From Methylovirgula sp. (GTDB lineage: Bacteria; Pseudomonadota; Alphaproteobacteria; Rhizobiales; Beijerinckiaceae), in assembly GCF_037200945.1 (NCBI RefSeq), contig NZ_JBBCGP010000001.1:2664501-2728500 (forward strand): a stretch of 64,000 nt of DNA, read 5' to 3'. Positions 9,592 to 18,924 of the stretch are shown here, in pieces. The notes under the pieces were generated by a model. The model worked only from the letters and a program-made list of their open reading frames with translations. It did not search any database and was not told where the DNA came from. The position numbers and the translations under genes are program-made. Positions within the stretch are counted from its first letter, which is position 1. Each line of letters opens with the position of its first letter.

Positions 9592-10362
9592 TCAGCTCAT
9601 TTCGATTGAATTACGGGCTTTTTCGATCAGCAAAAGACCGATCACCGTGAGCCCGAGACACCAGCAGAGGACGTAAGGCAGGTTCCAATAGGTCATGACA
9701 TCTTCGCTGAAGAGCCCGCAGCGAAACATTTCCATCAAATTGACGAGCGGCGAGTATTGAAGGATTTCGCGCGCTCTCGGCGGCAGCCAGTCCTGCATCG
9801 TAAACGCACCCGTGAGAGGAAGCGTGACATACATGAACGCTGGGAAAAGCCGTTCGACAACATCGTTGAGAGCGGTAAGGCCCGCTGCCGTGATGCCGAA
9901 TGCGAAGCTAAACCATGCCGTAAGAAACCATGCGCCAAAAACGAGCAGGGGATCGCGTATAGGGTCGATTATGCCAAGGAGCGCCAACGGAACATAGGCG
10001 ATGAAAAAGGTCGAGAGGCATGAGATCGTCTCAAGCACGCCGTGCGCCATGAACAAGTCAAAGGCCTTGACGGTACTGTGAAACAATACATTCATGTTGT
10101 GGTGCAAGACGTGAACAAAGCCCTGGCTCAGATGCCGGAACATCGTCAACATGGAATAGGCACTGAGCGCAAAGGCTGTGATCGACAAATTGCTGTGCTC
10201 GTGGCTTTGGAGGTTCCAGAGGATCATAATGGCGATCGTGAAGGCCAGCGGTTCGGCGACGACCCAGAAGAAGCCCAGGTTTTCGTGCCCATATCTTTTC
10301 AACGCATCGCGAACCAGAAGCGCATGGATGACACCGAGCTGAGAGCGGAAATTATTTGTCAT
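9592..10362 (-). CDS. kpsM: ABC-2 type polysaccharide export permease (KpsM-like)
   Basis: Integral membrane subunit of an ABC exporter for capsule-type polysaccharide. At 256 residues it is the usual length of the KpsM/CtrC/BexB group and shows six hydrophobic segments, beginning after the amphipathic N-terminus VIHALLVRDALKRYGHENLGFFWVVAEP, a conserved entry sequence of these permeases. LPLTGAFTMQDWLPPRAREILQYSPLVNLMEMFR near the C-terminus is also characteristic. The cognate ATPase is most likely the KpsT-like protein at 14513, although the two genes are separated and on opposite strands, which is unusual: in Escherichia coli kpsM and kpsT are adjacent. The ATG at 10362 has GAAGGG about 11 nt upstream. 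Confidence 0.85.
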   Translation of the reverse strand: MTNNFRSQLGVIHALLVRDALKRYGHENLGFFWVVAEPLAFTIAIMILWNLQSHEHSNLSITAFALSAYSMLTMFRHLSQGFVHVLHHNMNVLFHSTVKAFDLFMAHGVLETISCLSTFFIAYVPLALLGIIDPIRDPLLVFGAWFLTAWFSFAFGITAAGLTALNDVVERLFPAFMYVTLPLTGAFTMQDWLPPRAREILQYSPLVNLMEMFRCGLFSEDVMTYWNLPYVLCWCLGLTVIGLLLIEKARNSIEMS

Positions 10363-10555
10363 TATTCATGGCCCTTCGTCGAAGTCGATCAATTTGAAAT
10401 TGTGCTCGGTGCTCACTGAATACCAAAAAGCCGAGGCGTTGCCGATTTCATTCGCACGACGTCGCTGGTCCCTGTGATCACATTTGATGATCCCGCATTT
10501 GGATGCCCGTCAGGTTGCGCCCATCCTTGAGATGACCCGAAAAGGGCCGGCCATA

Positions 10556-11602
10556 TCAAGACGATTTGGTTATGACGAACCCGAAACAGGTCGAGGCAAA
10601 GCCATCTATACTTAATTTGAGATGGGCCGGCTCGCCGGCCCATTCACGTAGACGGTCTGGCCAATCATGGGCAAAAGGCGGCAGATCGATGAAACGATCG
10701 AGTGGTTTCGTTCCAACATTGAAATCCAATGGCGCAATCTTATGACCGAGAGCGTGCAATCTTGCTGCTAAAGCCTCGAAATGGCGGCGTTGGAAGAGGA
10801 CGGTCGGCCAATTGTCCAGAGTGCGTTCATCGTCAAGAAAATTGAACTCGGTCGTGTGAACGGCGACGCCGCCTGGCCGCAGCGTCTCGATTGACCCGAC
10901 GATAAAATCAAGGCCTTTTTCGATTGATCCCAAATGTTCCAAAGCGCAAATTGACCAACAGAAGTCGAAATTGCGTAGATCGTCTGGCATGTCATTCATA
11001 TCGACGAAGCGCAGGCTTACCCTTGCTTCAAAGGTCTCGCGGTTTAGCAAGTGGGGCTGGAACATTGAATCGAGCGTGGAGGCATGCTGCCCGCTCTCAA
11101 GCCAGCCGCGCGCCACTCTGCTTTGCGGCGGCAAATCTGTTGCGATGACATCCACATTGCGGGCGGCAAGATAACTGGCGATCGGTTCGGCCCCGCAGCC
11201 AAAGCCGAGCCCGTGTCGTCCGGCGCGCAGCATATCGGTATCGTGAAGTGCCTGTAGAACGTAGGCGAACTCCCACAATTTACGATGGAATATTACCGGG
11301 ATCCTAAGCTCCTGAAACCAATACGCGGCCCATTCACTCTCCAAATCGGTTTGGGTCGATGGTTTGGAGGGAAGGTCCTTATGAATCGGCTGTAAGTTGG
11401 TGCGCGGCGGTATCGCCTCTGCAACTTGCTTGGCAAGCTCATAGCCAAAGAATTTGATGTTAAGTGCAAGATTGTGCACATCGCGCAGTTGCGTGCTCGC
11501 GGGACTGACATCCAGCCTCGACCTGGGCGGGGCACTGATTAGCCAAAAGAGTTCTTTGACGCGCCGTCCGAATGGAAAGCGGCCTTTTTTTACAGGTGCC
11601 AT
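10556..11602 (-). CDS. SAM-dependent methyltransferase of polysaccharide locus
   Basis: A 348-residue protein whose central domain has the SAM-binding sequence HGLGFGCGAEPIASYLAARNVDVIATDLPP (about residues 128-158), then FDFCWSICALEHLGSIEKGLDFI and LRPGGVAVHTTEFNF, the order of motifs I, IV and V of class I methyltransferases. The N-terminal 100 residues are helical and unrecognised. It lies upstream of, and in the same direction as, the KpsM-like permease with a 193-bp gap, so the two may be cotranscribed. The 481-bp region before its start is shared with the divergent kpsE gene. Substrate unknown; a glycan or lipid-linked sugar is likely from context. Confidence 0.75.
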   Translation of the reverse strand: MAPVKKGRFPFGRRVKELFWLISAPPRSRLDVSPASTQLRDVHNLALNIKFFGYELAKQVAEAIPPRTNLQPIHKDLPSKPSTQTDLESEWAAYWFQELRIPVIFHRKLWEFAYVLQALHDTDMLRAGRHGLGFGCGAEPIASYLAARNVDVIATDLPPQSRVARGWLESGQHASTLDSMFQPHLLNRETFEARVSLRFVDMNDMPDDLRNFDFCWSICALEHLGSIEKGLDFIVGSIETLRPGGVAVHTTEFNFLDDERTLDNWPTVLFQRRHFEALAARLHALGHKIAPLDFNVGTKPLDRFIDLPPFAHDWPDRLREWAGEPAHLKLSIDGFASTCFGFVITKSS

Positions 11603-12083
11603 TGCGGCTGCGACGCTGAAAGGAGAGATCGCGCGACGTTAATGCCCGCGCGCACTCCGGTCAAAACTTGAAAGCACATTGCGGGCCGTAGCATTGGAAT
11701 TTCGACCGCGAACAGCGGGCGAACTCGAATATTCGTGGCACACGCGGCTTCACTGTGACCTCATGCCAATTGAGCGGGAAAGGGCATCAATGCCGGCGCT
11801 GACCCCGCTTCCATTGATCGCACTTGCGTGAAAGTGCATCCTGCACCGACGCTCCGACCGGATCGCTCACCGGTCTCCTCAGAACTGCCGCGGCCCAAAA
11901 CGGCCGAAGCATGGAACATCCGGAACCAAGACAAACAGGCTAAGCTAATTGCTAGTTAAGGCAAATATAAATATAAGCTTATGCGACGGGAAAGATTAAG
12001 CTGCAGGCAAGTATGAAGGAAATGTGACTTCAAAAATGCGCTTATCGTTTTCGCTATATACATTGCTTATTGAGTAAACCGCT
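11603..12083. other. 481-bp divergent intergenic region
   Basis: Spacer between the divergent methyltransferase and kpsE-like genes, so it must hold promoters for both directions. The part from about 11938 to 12075 is clearly richer in A and T than its surroundings (runs such as GCAAATATAAATATAAGC), consistent with promoter DNA. I could not define a convincing -35/-10 pair or operator. No coding sequence is apparent. Confidence 0.5.
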
Positions 12084-13274
12084 GTGGCTTGGCAAAGCTT
12101 TCAAACATTCTCTGGACGGACCTGGGGGCGATGGAACTCGGGCGGCCTAGGGGCGCTTGCTCCGGCTGTCGCGAAGGCGCGGAGACGGGACTTTTTTGTC
12201 CGCGCCGCGTTTCTCTTCGTCGTGTTAATTCCCAATGTCTGCGCAAGCTTTTATTACCTCGTGCTTGCGTCGCCCCAGTATGTTTCGGAGGCGAAATTTA
12301 TCGTTCGCGGCGTGTCGAGTTCACGAGTCTCCGGGCTTGATGCTTTTTTCAATGTTTTTGGGATCTCGCGTGCGGTGGACGACACGAATATCGTTGGTAC
12401 CTATATTCTGTCGCGAGACGCTGTCAAAGCTCTCTTGGCTCGCGTTCCGTTGCGCGAGATTTTCGCACGGCCCGAAGGAGATTATTTCGCAAAATTCCCG
12501 CGATTGTGGGAACGTGACGATTTTGAATCGCTCTACAGATTTTATCTGCAGCGGGTGACTTTGGTTGAGGATAGCTCCAAAGGCATATCGACCCTGCGCG
12601 TTGCGACCTTTCGGCCTGAAGATTCTGTTCGAGTCGACAGAGAACTCATTTCGCTTGCCGAAGATGTTGCCAATCGCATGAATTTACGGGCGCAGCGGGA
12701 CACGATCGCCGAAACGCAAAAGGATGTCGACGACGCCGAGACGAAGGTGATTGCGGCGCAAGCAGCACTGACGGAATTCCGAAATCGCACGCTCCTCATT
12801 GATCCGACGCGCAAGTCGGATTCGGAGCTATGGACGACTGCCCAACTTTGGGGCGACCTGACGCAAACCCTCGCACAGATTCGCGAGGACTCTTTGGTTT
12901 CTCCAGCGGCGCCTGAGGAATCCGTCCTCACGGCCAGAGTTGACGCTTTACGCGACCGGATCGCGGCGGAGCGCGAGAGAGTAAGAGGCGGCGGTGAAGC
13001 GCTTGGTAAGAACGTCTCCGATTATGAGAGTCTCACTCTTACTCGCGGCCTTGCCGATAAGAGCCTTGCGGCGGCTATCGACTCGCTTGAGCTCGCAAGG
13101 CAGGAAGCAAGAAGACAAGAGCTTTATATCGAAGAGGTTTCGACGCCGAACAGTCCCGACGAGTCGACGGAACCGGAGCGGTTGCGGGCGATAGCGACCG
13201 TATTCGTCCTTACCTTCTCGGTGTTCAGCGTGCTTTGGATTCTATCTGTCGGCGTCAGGGAGCACGAACAGTGA
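12084..13274 (+). CDS. kpsE: capsule export inner-membrane co-polymerase (KpsE-like), first copy
   Basis: Inner-membrane protein of the polysaccharide co-polymerase/auxiliary family (KpsE/CtrB/BexC) that couples the ABC exporter to the outer-membrane channel. It has the family layout: a membrane segment near residues 35-58 (FLFVVLIPNVCASFYYLVLA), the periplasmic motif PQYVSEAKFIVRG, a long coiled coil (about 190-350), a PNSPDESTEPERLRA segment and a second membrane segment VFVLTFSVFSVLWIL near the C-terminus. The start is a GTG with weak Shine-Dalgarno. It is followed after 36 bp by a paralogous second copy and then by kpsT. Two tandem kpsE-type genes is the odd feature here. Confidence 0.85.
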   Translation: MAWQSFQTFSGRTWGRWNSGGLGALAPAVAKARRRDFFVRAAFLFVVLIPNVCASFYYLVLASPQYVSEAKFIVRGVSSSRVSGLDAFFNVFGISRAVDDTNIVGTYILSRDAVKALLARVPLREIFARPEGDYFAKFPRLWERDDFESLYRFYLQRVTLVEDSSKGISTLRVATFRPEDSVRVDRELISLAEDVANRMNLRAQRDTIAETQKDVDDAETKVIAAQAALTEFRNRTLLIDPTRKSDSELWTTAQLWGDLTQTLAQIREDSLVSPAAPEESVLTARVDALRDRIAAERERVRGGGEALGKNVSDYESLTLTRGLADKSLAAAIDSLELARQEARRQELYIEEVSTPNSPDESTEPERLRAIATVFVLTFSVFSVLWILSVGVREHEQ

Positions 13275-13310
13275 TTTCCGATCTTACTGCAGCATCGTAT
13301 AGGCTCTGAT

Positions 13311-14516
13311 TTGTCGCAGGCGTCCCAGTTTTCCCCGCCCTTGATCGAGGAAATCGAGCTTACCCCGCTCGAGTCTCGTGGCGCGCTTGTCGAATTTTTC
13401 GAGGGGCCACACAAGCCGCGAAAACCAGCCTTCCTGCGTGGCCTCCACGATATTCTATTCTTTGTTGGACTTCCCGCAGCGGTGGCGTTCTTCTATTTTT
13501 TTATCGTCGCTGCAAACTATTATGTCTCGGAGGCCAAGTTCGTTGTGCGGACTAATGGCGGCAATCTACAAGGTCTCGAATCACTGGTTCAGAGCCAAGG
13601 CATGTCTCGATCGAGCGACGAGACCTATGTCGTCGATGAATTTCTCGATACGCGTGATATGGTCCGTCAACTCGTTAGGGATGATCATCTCCTGGAAATC
13701 TTCAATCGGCCGGAGAGCGACATAATTACGCGCTTCCCTAATTTCTATACACGGAACGATTTCGATCGGCTCTATCGGCACTACCAGAATTGGACTCACG
13801 TCGACCTTAACGAAGGAACGGCTATTACGACAGTTCGTGCCGATGCCTATCGACCACAGGATGCGCGCACGTTGCTTTCCGCGATACTTCGGCATGCCGA
13901 GCAATTCATCAATCGATTGAACGTTCGGGCGCAGCAGGATGCCGTACGGTATGCGAATCTTTTCGTTGATGAGGAGCGTCAAAAAGTCGCCAATGTCGAG
14001 GCGCGTCTGACGCAGTTTCGAAATGCCAGTGGATCCATAGATCCTTCTAAAGAGTCGCTGGTCGCAATAGAGACGATTGGGCAACTTGAGACGCAGGTCG
14101 CTAAACTTGAGGCTCAGTTCCAGCAACAGACCGCGATGATGCCTTCGAGCCCCGGTGCAATAGATTTGAAGCTCAAAATAAAATCCTATCGAGACGAAAT
14201 CGACCAATTGCGAAATCGAATCGGCGCCGGGTCGGGAGCCACGGCGGCAAATCTGGCTAAGTTCGAGAGTTTGGTGCTTGAACGGGATCTTGCTGCAAAG
14301 TCTCTGGAGGCCGCTCAGAGCAATCTCAACAACGCGGACCAGGGAGCGGAGCAGCAACATCTTTATTTGGAGACAATCAGCGAGCCAAACCTTCCAGATA
14401 CGCCGGAACGACGCGAGCGGTCTTTGTGGTTTCTGGGAATTGTCGCCGTTTCGGTTGGGATTTGGTCCGTGCAACGCTCGCTGCGGCGTAGCGCAACGGA
14501 GCACTCGGCGTCGTGA
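13311..14516 (+). CDS. kpsE: capsule export inner-membrane co-polymerase (KpsE-like), second copy
   Basis: A 401-residue paralogue of the preceding protein: membrane segment about residues 45-68 (LFFVGLPAAVAFFYFFIVA), then NYYVSEAKFVVRTNGGNLQGLESL, coiled coil (about 195-345), the sequence ISEPNLPDTPERRERSLW before a final hydrophobic stretch FLGIVAVSVGIW. Shared blocks with copy 1 include YVSEAKF(I/V)VR, FN-RPE(S/G)D, and the INRLNVRAQQD/VANRMNLRAQRD pair. The open frame starts with a TTG at 13311 preceded by a weak AGG; no better start is visible close by. Its stop codon overlaps the GTG of kpsT, indicating translational coupling. Either the two copies form a hetero-oligomer or serve different stages; sequence does not say. 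Confidence 0.83.
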   Translation: MSQASQFSPPLIEEIELTPLESRGALVEFFEGPHKPRKPAFLRGLHDILFFVGLPAAVAFFYFFIVAANYYVSEAKFVVRTNGGNLQGLESLVQSQGMSRSSDETYVVDEFLDTRDMVRQLVRDDHLLEIFNRPESDIITRFPNFYTRNDFDRLYRHYQNWTHVDLNEGTAITTVRADAYRPQDARTLLSAILRHAEQFINRLNVRAQQDAVRYANLFVDEERQKVANVEARLTQFRNASGSIDPSKESLVAIETIGQLETQVAKLEAQFQQQTAMMPSSPGAIDLKLKIKSYRDEIDQLRNRIGAGSGATAANLAKFESLVLERDLAAKSLEAAQSNLNNADQGAEQQHLYLETISEPNLPDTPERRERSLWFLGIVAVSVGIWSVQRSLRRSATEHSAS

Positions 14517-15301
14517 CCGTAAGGACGAACGGTGTGTCTTTAGGCCACCGTCAAGGCGCGGGCCACTTGGTCGCGCAAGACTTGTCACTACCATCCGCGG
14601 TGCAGCACGGCGAGGAACAGCGGCCAAATCCGTCAAGCAAATCTGGTGCGCGACGCTTTATCGTAGAAAACGTGGTGAAAGAATATGAGACGCCCATAGG
14701 CGTACGCCGCGTTCTCGATGGAATTAGCTTTGGCATCGGCTCCGGAGAGAAGATCGCAATCCTCGGCAAGAATGGGGCGGGCAAATCGACCCTGATGAAA
14801 ATCATCGGTGGTGTCGAACCTCCAACTTCGGGCCGTCTGCATAGGGGTCTTTTCACGTCTTGGCCCCTCGCTTTCGCTGGCGGCGTTGAAGGCAACATGA
14901 GCGGGCTCGATAATGTTCGCTTTATCGCGCGACTCTATCGCTGTGACGTGAACGATATGATCGCGTTTGTGGATGATTTTGCCGAACTCGGAAGAAGCCT
15001 GTCGCTGCCTGTTAGAAATTATTCTTCCGGAATGAGGATGCGACTCGCCTTTGCTTTGACTTTGGCGGTAGATTTTGAATGCTTTCTCATCGACGAGGTG
15101 CTCGCTGTTGGCGATCAGCGATTCCATCGCAGATGTTACGATGCTCTCTTTGTTCAAAGGCTACATCGTTCCATGATTCTAATTAGTCACGATCTGGAGA
15201 CGATCAGACGCTTTTGCTCTAAAGCCCTCATTCTGAAATCGGGACGCGGGCGCGTCTTTGATGATATTGACTTGGCAATTAAAATTTATGAGACGCTTTA
15301 G
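14513..15301 (+). CDS. kpsT: polysaccharide ABC exporter ATPase (KpsT-like)
   Basis: ATP-binding subunit of the capsule/O-antigen class of ABC exporters. Walker A is GKNGAGKS (about residue 88), the signature is NYSSGMRMRLAFALTL, Walker B is CFLIDEVLAVGD and the H-loop is LISHD. These match the KpsT/Wzt group, which lacks a long C-terminal glycan-binding domain, as here. The GTG start overlaps the stop of the second kpsE copy (GTGA). This gives an N-terminal extension of about 45 polar residues not usual in KpsT; an internal start could also be used, but none has a better ribosome-binding site that I can see. Confidence 0.87.
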   Translation: MTVRTNGVSLGHRQGAGHLVAQDLSLPSAVQHGEEQRPNPSSKSGARRFIVENVVKEYETPIGVRRVLDGISFGIGSGEKIAILGKNGAGKSTLMKIIGGVEPPTSGRLHRGLFTSWPLAFAGGVEGNMSGLDNVRFIARLYRCDVNDMIAFVDDFAELGRSLSLPVRNYSSGMRMRLAFALTLAVDFECFLIDEVLAVGDQRFHRRCYDALFVQRLHRSMILISHDLETIRRFCSKALILKSGRGRVFDDIDLAIKIYETL

Positions 15302-15411
15302 TCGTCATGCCGGTTGATGTTGTTAACCGGGCGGCGGAAGCTAACTGAGAAGGAAATGGCGTCCTTAGTAAGCTGCTGGTCGCTGTTTATCAAGGTCTGT
15401 CTTCAGCTCTA

Positions 15412-16401
15412 ATGTCTAATAAACCATTGGTCGGTCCGCCGTCAGGTCAAATGAGTTTTCTGAATAATCTCCTCAAAAATAGCTTTCTCGGCAGAAAGCT
15501 CGACGAGATCGCGGCGCGTCTGGCTGCCCTCGACGAAGTCCGGGCGAGGCTCGCGGCAGTCGAACTGAAACTCGATCGTTTAGAAATATTCAGCCATGGT
15601 GCCCGGGCAACCTATGTCGGTGGCAATCGGGTCCTCACGAAGACAGTCGTTGCCGATCGTCAGATTGCCTATCTCGTGGAAGCCGATGATCGACTTCTAA
15701 GCCCCTGGTTTATTGTTGCGGGAGGTTATGAGACGGAACTGACGAATTTTTTCGTTTCGGCTCTTAAGCCGGGCAGCCATTGCATAGATGTCGGTGCCAA
15801 CTTTGGTTATTTCACCGGCCTGATGGCGCGTTTTTGCCCCCAGGGTCGCGTCATAGGTATTGAGCCCGACGCTCATGTTTTCGAGCTTGCTCGCGACAAT
15901 ATTTTTATCAACGGATTCGGTCATGCCGAAGTCATTCATGCGGCTGCCGGAAAGCACGACTTTGAACTGACATTACACCGGCGCAACACGCGGTCTGCCA
16001 ATACCAGCATAGCGAAGCTTCCCGCTGAATTCATCGAGAGTATGGGCGAGGCGCCAAGCGAGCCCTTCACAGTAAAATGTATTCCAATCGATGATCTTTT
16101 GCCGAGGCTGGGCGGCCGCGTCGATTTTATGAAGATCGATGTCGAAGGTGCGGAGCCGCTCGTTTTCGAAGGCGCCGAGAAGACTATTGCGGCTAACCCC
16201 CAGATTAGAATTGTGGTCGAGTGGTCGCCAGGTCAGCTTATCGCAGCGGGCTTCGAAGTTTCGAGCTATCTTTCAAGTTTGGAATCGATGGGGTTGATGC
16301 CGTTTGATATCGAACCAGACGGTAGCCTCAAGGCGCTGTCGTTTGAAGAGCTCTCGCAGTTGCCTTATCGAGCAGGGGTGGTATTGAAACGGCCGGACTG
16401 A
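15412..16401 (+). CDS. FkbM-family methyltransferase
   Basis: A 329-residue protein. After an N-terminal coiled coil (about residues 22-60, ending LDRLEIFSHGARATYVGGN) comes an FkbM-type SAM methyltransferase: HCIDVGANFGYFTGLMARF (motif I), VIGIEPDAHVFELARDNI, then VDFMKIDVEGAEPLVFEGAE, the diagnostic FkbM block, and IRIVVEWSPGQL. FkbM proteins commonly O-methylate sugars in surface glycans. The coiled coil may tether it to a partner in the export complex. The last 74 bp overlap the end of the convergent gene at 16328, so the two 3' ends are read from both strands. Confidence 0.83.
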   Translation: MSNKPLVGPPSGQMSFLNNLLKNSFLGRKLDEIAARLAALDEVRARLAAVELKLDRLEIFSHGARATYVGGNRVLTKTVVADRQIAYLVEADDRLLSPWFIVAGGYETELTNFFVSALKPGSHCIDVGANFGYFTGLMARFCPQGRVIGIEPDAHVFELARDNIFINGFGHAEVIHAAAGKHDFELTLHRRNTRSANTSIAKLPAEFIESMGEAPSEPFTVKCIPIDDLLPRLGGRVDFMKIDVEGAEPLVFEGAEKTIAANPQIRIVVEWSPGQLIAAGFEVSSYLSSLESMGLMPFDIEPDGSLKALSFEELSQLPYRAGVVLKRPD

Positions 16402-17419
16402 GATCGGCGGCGACAGGTTCCGGTCTGGATATCGTCACTTGATCCAGGATCAATATCCCCTCGATTGCACCTTCCATGATCGCGATCCGAAGCTGGATTG
16501 GATCGCGCGGTTCGGTGACCGCGAAAGAAAGTTTGAATTCATACGAGCCTCGTGCGGGCAGCCTAGTCCTTCTTTGGACGACGACGTTGAGGCCGGCCAT
16601 GACCTCGATATTGAGTTGGTTGCCAGAAGAATTCTCGAAAACACGGAATTGCGCCGCAAGAATCCACTCGCCGGTCGGCAGATGAAAATAGGGTCCGTAG
16701 AAGAGGATGCGTGCCGGGCCTGTGAGCTTGATTTCGTCAGCAAGCGAAATATCCGTTGGCGCGCCGAGTTGGTCGACGCCTAGGAACAAAGATCGCGGCC
16801 AGATGAATGATTTGACCGCACTGCCGTCATAAATCGAGGCGAAGGGGGCCAATGAGCAGACGAGATCATCGGAGAGCGGTAGCACCGTAAAAGCGTTCGC
16901 TGCGCTCGTAGCTGAAGGCCTTGCCGGAATCTCCGCCGGAAACGGCACGTTTGCCAGAATTCCGGCAATTTGCTCGTCATCAACGGGCAGAGAGAAGAAC
17001 TCGGCGGCTCTGCGAAGTAGTGCGTCGGGGGGTTGATCCCGGGACAAAATGATCAGGCTGGGACAGGCGAGCGCGATGTCATGCAACGTCGAGAAGCTGG
17101 CCGATACCATTCTGGCAGCTGATATCGGCGTCTGGGCCGAGAAGGCTATGCAATGGATCGCGACGGCGACGGGGTCTTCGTGCAGAAAGATCGTCGGCCC
17201 TTTATTCTTGGCAAGAACGCGCGCAAGATCGACATCGGGGAAATCCGCGAACAGCATCACATTTTTTGTTTTCCGCTGATGCCAGTCCAGACGAAATTGA
17301 TCCATCGTCGTGACGCGAATGTAATCCAGCTCGCCGAGCGCGGCTTCGGCAAGCGATCGGATCGCAGAAAGCGCCCAAGCGGCAAATCGCGAAGGCGGAG
17401 CTAGGACCGTTAGAAGCAA
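16328..17419 (-). CDS. hypothetical protein of polysaccharide locus
   Basis: A 363-residue protein not assigned to a named family. Residues about 1-150 look alpha/beta (MLLTVLAPPSRFAAWALSAIRSLAEA, then NVMLFADFPDVDLARVLAKN and PTIFLHEDPVAVAIHCI). Residues about 245-340 are a beta-sandwich-like domain (ARILFYGPYFHLPTGEWIL through ILILDQVTI) that resembles the tail domains of the two large glycosyltransferases in this locus. The start is a TTG at 17419 preceded by GGAG at good spacing and by an in-frame stop a few codons upstream, so it is well bounded. The convergent 3' overlap with the FkbM gene is unusual. Its role is unknown; a glycan-binding or scaffold role would fit. Confidence 0.6.
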   Translation of the reverse strand: MLLTVLAPPSRFAAWALSAIRSLAEAALGELDYIRVTTMDQFRLDWHQRKTKNVMLFADFPDVDLARVLAKNKGPTIFLHEDPVAVAIHCIAFSAQTPISAARMVSASFSTLHDIALACPSLIILSRDQPPDALLRRAAEFFSLPVDDEQIAGILANVPFPAEIPARPSATSAANAFTVLPLSDDLVCSLAPFASIYDGSAVKSFIWPRSLFLGVDQLGAPTDISLADEIKLTGPARILFYGPYFHLPTGEWILAAQFRVFENSSGNQLNIEVMAGLNVVVQRRTRLPARGSYEFKLSFAVTEPRDPIQLRIAIMEGAIEGILILDQVTISRPEPVAADLSPAVSIPPLLDKATARALQTTAP

Positions 17420-17856
17420 CGGCGGCGCTCCAAGTTAGGGCGTTTATGTAGGCGCTCGGCGGCGTTACGCCGCTCTTGCCGCCGCAAAGCATGTTTTTCT
17501 CGCAGAATCTCCGTCATCTTTTTCGTCTTCTTCACGATAGGTTTTATCAACTCACGAGGATTATATCAAAGCCGGGATGTTTGTCTGGCGTGCAAAGATC
17601 GGCACTCGTCGTCTGTCAACGCCATGATATCTAAAACCATGCCTTCTTCAGGCAATTCCACATGGTCTATTTCGGTGTAGCTGTGATCTAGGATTTTAAG
17701 TCGAGGTATGGCGCTGCCGCGCTGATCTCAAGGAACGGAGGGGACCGCGCTGCGACGACGAATGCCCCTTTGTGACGCGTTATCCCGTAATACCAACCCA
17801 TTCCTCGATGAACGGGTGTCAGCTCCCGTTGGATCCAGCGCCGATTCACAGGTCCA
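17420..17856. other. 437-bp intergenic stretch
   Basis: No convincing gene, RNA or terminator was found. A short minus-strand frame (17688-17873) ends inside the sulfotransferase gene and contains GWYYGITRHKGAFVVAARS; it could be a decayed coding remnant but has no recognisable family. Confidence 0.4.
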
Positions 17857-18597
17857 TCACAACGTATACCCAAACTGACGCAGATAGGGCGAAAAAACCT
17901 TGGTCATATCGTCCCGGGTTTTGCGCGGCAGGCGGCGCCATTTGCCGCTTTGCGCGTCGCCGACGTGGATATTGTGAATATGGGTGATACGATCATATTT
18001 CGATGCGTTGGTCTCGTCGATGCGTTCCGGGGAGAGGTCGGAAACGCATGCGGCGAAGGCGCGCACCGCTTCAGTGCGATATTCATCGAAGAGTTTGGAT
18101 GTTTTAGCGGCATCGACGGTCACGCCGAGGCACAAGGCGATCTTGTCCACCGCTGCGCGCTGATCAAAAAACCGATCTTCATATTTCAGCACGAGATCGG
18201 CGTCGTTCAACACGCCTGCCATGCGGCGGCAGTCGCGCAGCAACCAGTGCACCGTATGTTGCAGGGGCGTACGAAATCTTTGCGCCATGGACAGAGCGGC
18301 GTCACGCGGATCGCGCAGACTAAGGATCTTCGTGGCTTCATGTGCCCGCAAAAAAGCGTCAAATTCCGGACTGCCATGATGCGATTTGATCACAACCGGC
18401 GTCTCTGGGCCGAAATCACTCGGCAAATCCTCGACCCGATCGGCGTAACAGGCCTTGGCGGCATCGACGCCGTGGGTTGCGAGCAAAAGCTCGCGGACGA
18501 TATTGTAAACCCAGGTCGATGCGCTACCATGCAGGCCGATCGTCGCGACGATCGAGGCCTTGCTCGTAGGGGCGAGCGCAAAATCCTCCCTTACCAT
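17857..18597 (-). CDS. sulfotransferase-like protein
   Basis: A 246-residue protein of the PAPS-dependent sulfotransferase fold. The 5'-phosphate binding region is TIGLHGSASTWVYNIVRELL (about residues 20-39), the 3'-phosphate binding region is ILSLRDPRDAALSMAQRF (about 112-129), and a LVLKYEDRFFDQ block with the family's core strand follows. The C-terminus FSPYLRQFGYTL is the usual end of such proteins. The frame extends upstream to a TTG at 18642, but the ATG at 18597 follows GGGAAAGCTTT and gives a normal start. In this locus it could sulfate a sugar of the exported glycan, or modify a small molecule; the PAPS-binding assignment is by motif only. Confidence 0.72.
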   Translation of the reverse strand: MVREDFALAPTSKASIVATIGLHGSASTWVYNIVRELLLATHGVDAAKACYADRVEDLPSDFGPETPVVIKSHHGSPEFDAFLRAHEATKILSLRDPRDAALSMAQRFRTPLQHTVHWLLRDCRRMAGVLNDADLVLKYEDRFFDQRAAVDKIALCLGVTVDAAKTSKLFDEYRTEAVRAFAACVSDLSPERIDETNASKYDRITHIHNIHVGDAQSGKWRRLPRKTRDDMTKVFSPYLRQFGYTL

Positions 18598-18924
18598 AAA
18601 GCTTTCCCTTCTGATCCCAATCAAAAGGAAAAGCTTTGGCAAAGCAAGATTAACGAACGCATTCGTTAGTTAGCCGCGGCTTGTGCAGATTGGCGGACTC
18701 TTTATCCAAGCTCATGACAATAATTGAGTGGTCTGCTTCCGGTGGTTTGGCCTGCGCGCTAGGCGGTCGGCGAGCCAAGCCTGTGGATCGATCTCGTTCA
18801 ACGTGCGAAATCTCCATCGGCGCATATCGGTCTCCACGAAAGAACGAAGTAGCGACGTACTTCGTCGTTACAGCCGACGAGCACGATAAAGCTCATGGTT
18901 TCCAAGGGATTATAAAGATACGGG
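18598..18924. other. 327-bp intergenic stretch
   Basis: Lies between the sulfotransferase start and the 3' end of the small secreted protein gene. It should contain the sulfotransferase promoter near 18620-18720, but no clear promoter, terminator or gene can be named. Confidence 0.4.
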
